Assembly (NCBI GenBank): GCA_002401525.1
Contig: NVTH01000005.1
Span: 28,124-37,699 of the forward strand
Reading direction: 5' to 3'
DNA length: 9,576 nt
Source of the DNA: Moraxellaceae bacterium
GTDB lineage: Bacteria > Pseudomonadota > Gammaproteobacteria > Pseudomonadales > UBA3067
Part shown: in pieces, positions 6,960 through 9,576 of the stretch
Layout of the letters: each line of letters begins with the position of its first letter
Position numbering within the stretch: the stretch's first letter is position 1
Notes under the pieces: generated by a model
Database searches by the model: none
Told to the model about the DNA's origin: nothing
What the model saw: only the letters and a program-made list of their open reading frames with translations
Program-made: the position numbers and the translations under genes

Positions 6960-7897
6960 AATACGCGTACCCTCGCGCCATCTCGTATAGCGCACTTAAG
7001 CAATAATGCTTTATCACCACAAGAAACAAGACTTGCATACCGTTGCATCCAACTCTCTCTCATCAATAAATATTCCATATTCTCGGAAAGCTTTTCAACG
7101 TATTCACTAAAATTCTCCACCCTTAATGAAAGCTCCAAATCATGGGTATGTAGATTAACAACAATATCATAAGGCCCCGCATTCAGCTCATCTATATCTG
7201 AAAGGTACTCAACTTTCCCACTTACAGGAACGAAATAATCATAAGACTTCTCCCCGGCCTGCGTTATGATCTGCTCCAACTTTAAAACCAACTCTTTCGT
7301 ATCATTAAAATACGAAACATCTTTTCTAAACTTAATTTTCGAACAATTTTTTTTATGGCAAATCAAATGATCAATATCATTATAAGCCGGCTCGACCCCA
7401 CCAGGGCTATGATCAACAACTGCAATAATCCGAACCCTTACATTTGAAGATCGAATCAATCCAGCATATTTAATATAATCATCAAACAATATTACATTAC
7501 GAAACTCCGACAGCTTTCCGTCATACCAACTTTTGTCATTAGAAATAGATTCATAATTGCGCAAAAATATATTCCCCCGCTCAACCACTCTAAGAGCGAA
7601 TAAAAACTTCTCCCTAAACCCAATAAAATCATTTTTATTTCTTAACAACTCACCCAATAGTGGAGCATTACCCAGCCTGCCTACAGTACAATCCACCAAA
7701 AACAAAGTTGAATATCTTTGATTTCTAACAACCATATCTTTATATTTAAATATAGGCGAAGCCTCCATATCCAGGAAACCGATAACTCTAGGCTCCTCAT
7801 GCAAGACAGGAACCTTCTTCTTAACCGCCCGCTTCAAATACATATCTTTAAAGAAAAGTTTTGGGTTGTTTTTTAATTTACGTATTTTCCTGTTCAC
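6956..7897 (-). CDS. Unrecognised capsule-type protein, putative transferase
   Basis: About 313 residues. I do not recognise the family as a whole. The N-terminus is strongly basic and contains RKIRKLKNNPKLFFKDMYL (residues about 3-21), a K-x-x-(N/D)-P-x-x-F-F-x-D motif that I have seen at the start of capsule and teichoic-acid glycosyltransferases; the link is from memory. The rest has alternating strands and helices: RVIGFLDMEASPIF, STLFLVDCTVGRLGN, FRNVILFDDYIKYAGLI, VRIIAVVDHSPGGVEP, then CHKKNC, and late VVNLHTHDLEL. No membrane segment or signal peptide is seen. Start is uncertain: GTG at 7897 has GAG at -11 to -9 and begins MNRKIRK; GTG at 7906 directly follows an in-frame TGA. The first ATG would remove the conserved motif. 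It overlaps the 3' end of the preceding frameshifted gene by about 20 bases and the TTG of the next gene by TTGA. A transferase role is inferred from position only. Confidence 0.65.
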   Translation of the reverse strand: MNRKIRKLKNNPKLFFKDMYLKRAVKKKVPVLHEEPRVIGFLDMEASPIFKYKDMVVRNQRYSTLFLVDCTVGRLGNAPLLGELLRNKNDFIGFREKFLFALRVVERGNIFLRNYESISNDKSWYDGKLSEFRNVILFDDYIKYAGLIRSSNVRVRIIAVVDHSPGGVEPAYNDIDHLICHKKNCSKIKFRKDVSYFNDTKELVLKLEQIITQAGEKSYDYFVPVSGKVEYLSDIDELNAGPYDIVVNLHTHDLELSLRVENFSEYVEKLSENMEYLLMRESWMQRYASLVSCGDKALLLKCAIRDGARVRVF

Positions 7898-8432
7898 AAC
7901 TCTCACTCAAAAATTCTAGTAAACAATCTATTTGTTCTTGCCAACTCAGATACGAGCATCTATACAAAGGAGAAATATTATTATTCACCTTTTCAAGAAT
8001 CATCCTTATACTCACCACATCCTCCTTCTCATTCAGCGAGAGATAATTTCCGGAACAACCTTCAATAAAATTATCCATGACCATACCCACCTTAGTGGAT
8101 ACCACATATTTCCCCCCGTTAACAGCATCAGGAAAACTAGCTGGACCGGCCTCGTATCTAGACCCAATGAATACCACATCAACGTATGCAAACACCCTCT
8201 TCACATCAGCATATGATGATACACACCAATGCAACACATTTTCTCCAGGCACATCCTTCCACCCCTTCCCTATAATCACAAACTGCGCATCCTCGCGCAT
8301 CCTTTTTGCAAGCTTACTAAAATATAACTCACCTTTAACGTTGCCATTATAATAATCACAGACTAATGCTACTACCGGTAAGACCTTACCTTTCTTCCAA
8401 TTAGAATATGGAATGGAGGCCTTGCAAACCAT
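7878..8432 (-). pseudogene. C-terminal half of a frameshifted GT4-like glycosyltransferase
   Basis: A 184-residue ORF if started at its first ATG, but this is not a natural start. The frame stays open upstream to the A7 run at 8470-8476 and reads KNRISCKIIPHGSD just before the ATG, where KIIPHGSD is the classic linker of GT4 enzymes leading into the donor-binding domain. The domain continues with VALVCDYYNG (a donor-domain strand), FVIIGKGW, VLHWCVSSYADVKRVF and the donor site SRYEAGPASFPDAVNGG, an EX7E-type motif with Asp as the second acid, then YVVSTKVGMVMDNFIEG. It therefore holds the sugar-nucleotide-binding half only, with the acceptor half in the adjacent ORF in another frame. Restoring one A would make a 303-residue enzyme of normal family size. 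Whether it is a true pseudogene, a sequencing error or a slippage-controlled gene cannot be told here. Confidence 0.8.
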
Positions 8433-8469
8433 ATCACTTCCATGGGGAATTATTTTGCAACTGATTCGA

Positions 8470-8476
8470 TTTTTTT
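8470..8476 (-). other. A7 homopolymer at the frameshift point
   Basis: Seven A on the minus strand (seven T on the plus strand). With seven the N-terminal frame goes on to a stop at 8450; with eight the frame would enter the linker KNRISCKIIPHGSD and give one 303-codon gene from 8788 to 7878. In the existing frame the run is read as TGT AAA AAA ATC, which is not a canonical X XXY YYZ slippery heptamer in phase, so a classical ribosomal -1 site is doubtful. Confidence 0.75.
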
Positions 8477-8737
8477 ACAAAAATACTCTTGCTTCCGATT
8501 AATACAAATCACTTGGTCAAAAACCTCAAGATAACTCGCCAGCTGACTTAAAGGAATCTGGTGCCTTGGGTCGTAAGGGTCAAAATGAAAAAAGAAAACA
8601 TTTAACAACTCCCCTTTCGGAACAACTCCATATTTATGCACAAATTCTATCGTTGCACCGTCCCCACCAATATCAACGCTATACCCTTTATTAGAAAGGT
8701 AGTATTTTTGCATTTCTGCGATCTGACATACAACCGA

Positions 8738-8746
8738 TTTTTTTTT
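8738..8746 (-). repeat. A9 homopolymer near the start of the split glycosyltransferase
   Basis: Nine A on the minus strand encode Lys-Lys-Lys about 14 codons from the ATG. The frame is intact across it. Runs of this length are prone to replication or transcription slippage, so it could switch the gene; that use is inference. A8 runs also occur in neighbouring genes (for example 7347-7354), so homopolymers are common in this AT-rich cassette. Confidence 0.5.
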
Positions 8747-8818
8747 CGTGGTCCCAACCCGAATAGAAATACTACATCCTTCTAACATCGCCACTTATCC
8801 ACTAAAAACAACATCAGA

Positions 8819-8861
8819 AACGGAATAGACAGTTATGCCTCCTCCACACAATTATTCCGTT
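8819..8861. repeat. 9-bp inverted repeat between kpsD and the cassette
   Basis: AACGGAATA at 8819-8827 pairs with TATTCCGTT at 8853-8861, perfect over nine bases with a 25-base spacer. On the minus strand the spacer holds GGAGGAGG, a strong Shine-Dalgarno-like sequence. T-rich sequence (ending GTTTTT) follows the stem after about ten bases on the minus strand, so it is not a standard terminator. It could be an RNA processing or stabilising hairpin or an attenuator between the export gene and the transferase genes. No experimental basis is visible. Confidence 0.4.
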
Positions 8862-8871
8862 CCGCATAGAA

Positions 8872-9576
8872 CTAAAACGCCACCACCACGGCTGCAGCAA
8901 TGGCAATTTGATAAAGCACTTGACTAATATCTTTAGTCAACTGCAAAGACTTAACCTCAGGCTTAGACAACACAAATATTTCATCACCCGGCTCGACCGC
9001 ACCTCGATATTTTACTGACCCCTTCAATGACAAAAAACTACCATTTGGCTTCTTAATAAAAATCATTTTATTTTTTATTCTCCCCGAAACACCCCCGGCC
9101 TGGTTCAAATAGGACATCACACTCTGCTTATGCTTAAACACAATCGCCGCTGGAAAAGTAACATCCCCATGAACCTGCACTATACTATTAACACTAGGGA
9201 TCACTATTCGATCGCCTTGCCTCAACAAAACAGCGCTCGGATCGAATCCTTCGGTTAATATTATTTGCCCCCTAGGCTCTACCTGCCTAGCTCTGCTAAT
9301 CCAGCTTAACACCCCTTCTGCTTCAACTTTTCTAAGCAGTGCCGCTTCATTCGTTGAGGAAGGTGTAGTCAACACATTTCGTTCGAGCAAGGATAATGAA
9401 GCGGCAAGCATCTCTTTTTGCTCCGCAGCGACTGATGCTCGGTACAATTGAATTCCACTTTGATTGGAGCGCCGGGTAAAATTTATCGATTCCAAAACGT
9501 CTTTTAGGCTAGCCCCTACAGGTAAAATCATTTCCCGTGCAGAATCATGTTCACCCAACACTTCAACGCTAATGCT
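8872..9576 (-). CDS. kpsD: KpsD-like polysaccharide export protein, C-terminal part
   Basis: The last 234 residues of a protein whose frame is open to the window edge, so the true start lies beyond 9576; a GTG at 9559-9561 is internal. E. coli KpsD, the outer-membrane/periplasmic export component that works with KpsE and the KpsMT transporter, is about 558 residues. Visible parts: SISVEVLGEHDSAREMILPV, GASLKDVL, GIQLYRASVAAEQKEML, a coiled-coil-like helical hairpin SLSLLERN...EAALLRKVEAEGVLSWISRARQ, then VEPRGQIIL, an SLBB-like domain DRIVIPSVNSIVQVHGDVTFPA with YLNQAGGVSGR and PGDEIFVL, and a final hydrophobic helix LYQIAIAAAVVVAF suited to the outer-membrane end. Order and wording match KpsD better than generic Wza. 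It is first in the transcription direction and precedes the glycosyltransferases. Confidence 0.88.
   Translation of the reverse strand, partial: SISVEVLGEHDSAREMILPVGASLKDVLESINFTRRSNQSGIQLYRASVAAEQKEMLAASLSLLERNVLTTPSSTNEAALLRKVEAEGVLSWISRARQVEPRGQIILTEGFDPSAVLLRQGDRIVIPSVNSIVQVHGDVTFPAAIVFKHKQSVMSYLNQAGGVSGRIKNKMIFIKKPNGSFLSLKGSVKYRGAVEPGDEIFVLSKPEVKSLQLTKDISQVLYQIAIAAAVVVAF

Larger units (their letters stand above)
8450..8788 (-). pseudogene. N-terminal half of a frameshifted GT4-like glycosyltransferase
   Basis: About 112 residues holding the acceptor-binding half of a GT-B enzyme. The first strand CSISIRVGT is followed by a KKK from an A9 run, then SVVCQIAEMQKYYLSNKGYS, a helix and strand typical of the GT4 first Rossmann unit. 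Later come NVFFFHFDPYDPR and VFDQVICINRKQEYFCKK, the latter matching the usual 'potential acceptor-domain last strand then helix' before the interdomain linker. After an A7 run at 8470-8476 this frame reads six further residues (IESVAK) and stops, while the adjacent -1-type frame carries the real continuation. ATG at 8788 is preferred, with GGA nine bases upstream; GTG at 8794 is the alternative and directly follows an in-frame TAA. It lies 83 bp after the kpsD stop and is the first gene of the serotype cassette. Confidence 0.75.

Noticed and set aside
7861..8352. Plus-strand ORFs opposite the glycosyltransferase genes
   Set aside because: They lie wholly antisense to genes with recognisable motifs, and their translations are low-complexity and Thr/His/Ser-rich without known domains.
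8462..8480. Programmed -1 ribosomal frameshift at the A7 run
   Set aside because: In the existing frame the run is split TGT AAA AAA ATC, so the in-phase heptamer is T AAA AAA rather than X XXY YYZ. Slippage of both tRNAs would be poor at that site. Transcriptional slippage or a sequencing error is more likely, but not decided.

Overview
The window looks like one end of a Gram-negative, probably gammaproteobacterial, ABC-transporter-dependent (group 2 type) capsule locus. This rests on recognisable kpsS, kpsC and kpsD products on the minus strand. No species can be named from the sequence; a marine gammaproteobacterium is only a guess. There are no tRNA or rRNA genes, insertion sequences or CRISPR arrays that I can see.

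Layout. Positions 118-1386 (+) encode an Nramp-superfamily membrane transporter, unrelated to the capsule and convergent with it; a hairpin with a T-run at its 3' end looks like its terminator. All other genes are on the minus strand and read right to left: the 3' part of kpsD (cut by the window edge at 9576); a GT-B glycosyltransferase broken into two frames at an A7 run; an unrecognised capsule-type protein with an Asn-Pro...Phe-Phe-Lys-Asp N-terminal motif; a GT4-like glycosyltransferase that probably starts at a TTG overlapping the preceding stop; a small GT42/DUF115-like protein; an unrecognised 107-residue ORF; a gap of about 200 bp; then kpsC and kpsS.

How they work together (inference from known group 2 systems). 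KpsS and KpsC build the beta-linked poly-Kdo linker on lyso-phosphatidylglycerol, the glycosyltransferases between kpsD and kpsC extend it into the serotype-specific polymer, and KpsD is the outer-membrane export component. The ABC transporter (KpsMT), KpsE and the CMP-Kdo supply genes are not in the window and would be expected beyond 9576 or elsewhere.

The segment from about 5000 to 8870 is visibly richer in A+T than the transporter and kpsC/kpsS (13 G/C of 60 at 7321-7380, against 33 of 60 at 601-660 and 29 of 60 at 3241-3300). This is typical of an exchangeable serotype cassette between conserved flanks. It appears to hold only transferase-like or unknown genes and no nucleotide-sugar synthesis genes. 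The most interesting points are the frameshifted glycosyltransferase with its A9 and A7 runs, the two unfamiliar cassette proteins, and the non-canonical metal-site motifs of the Nramp relative.
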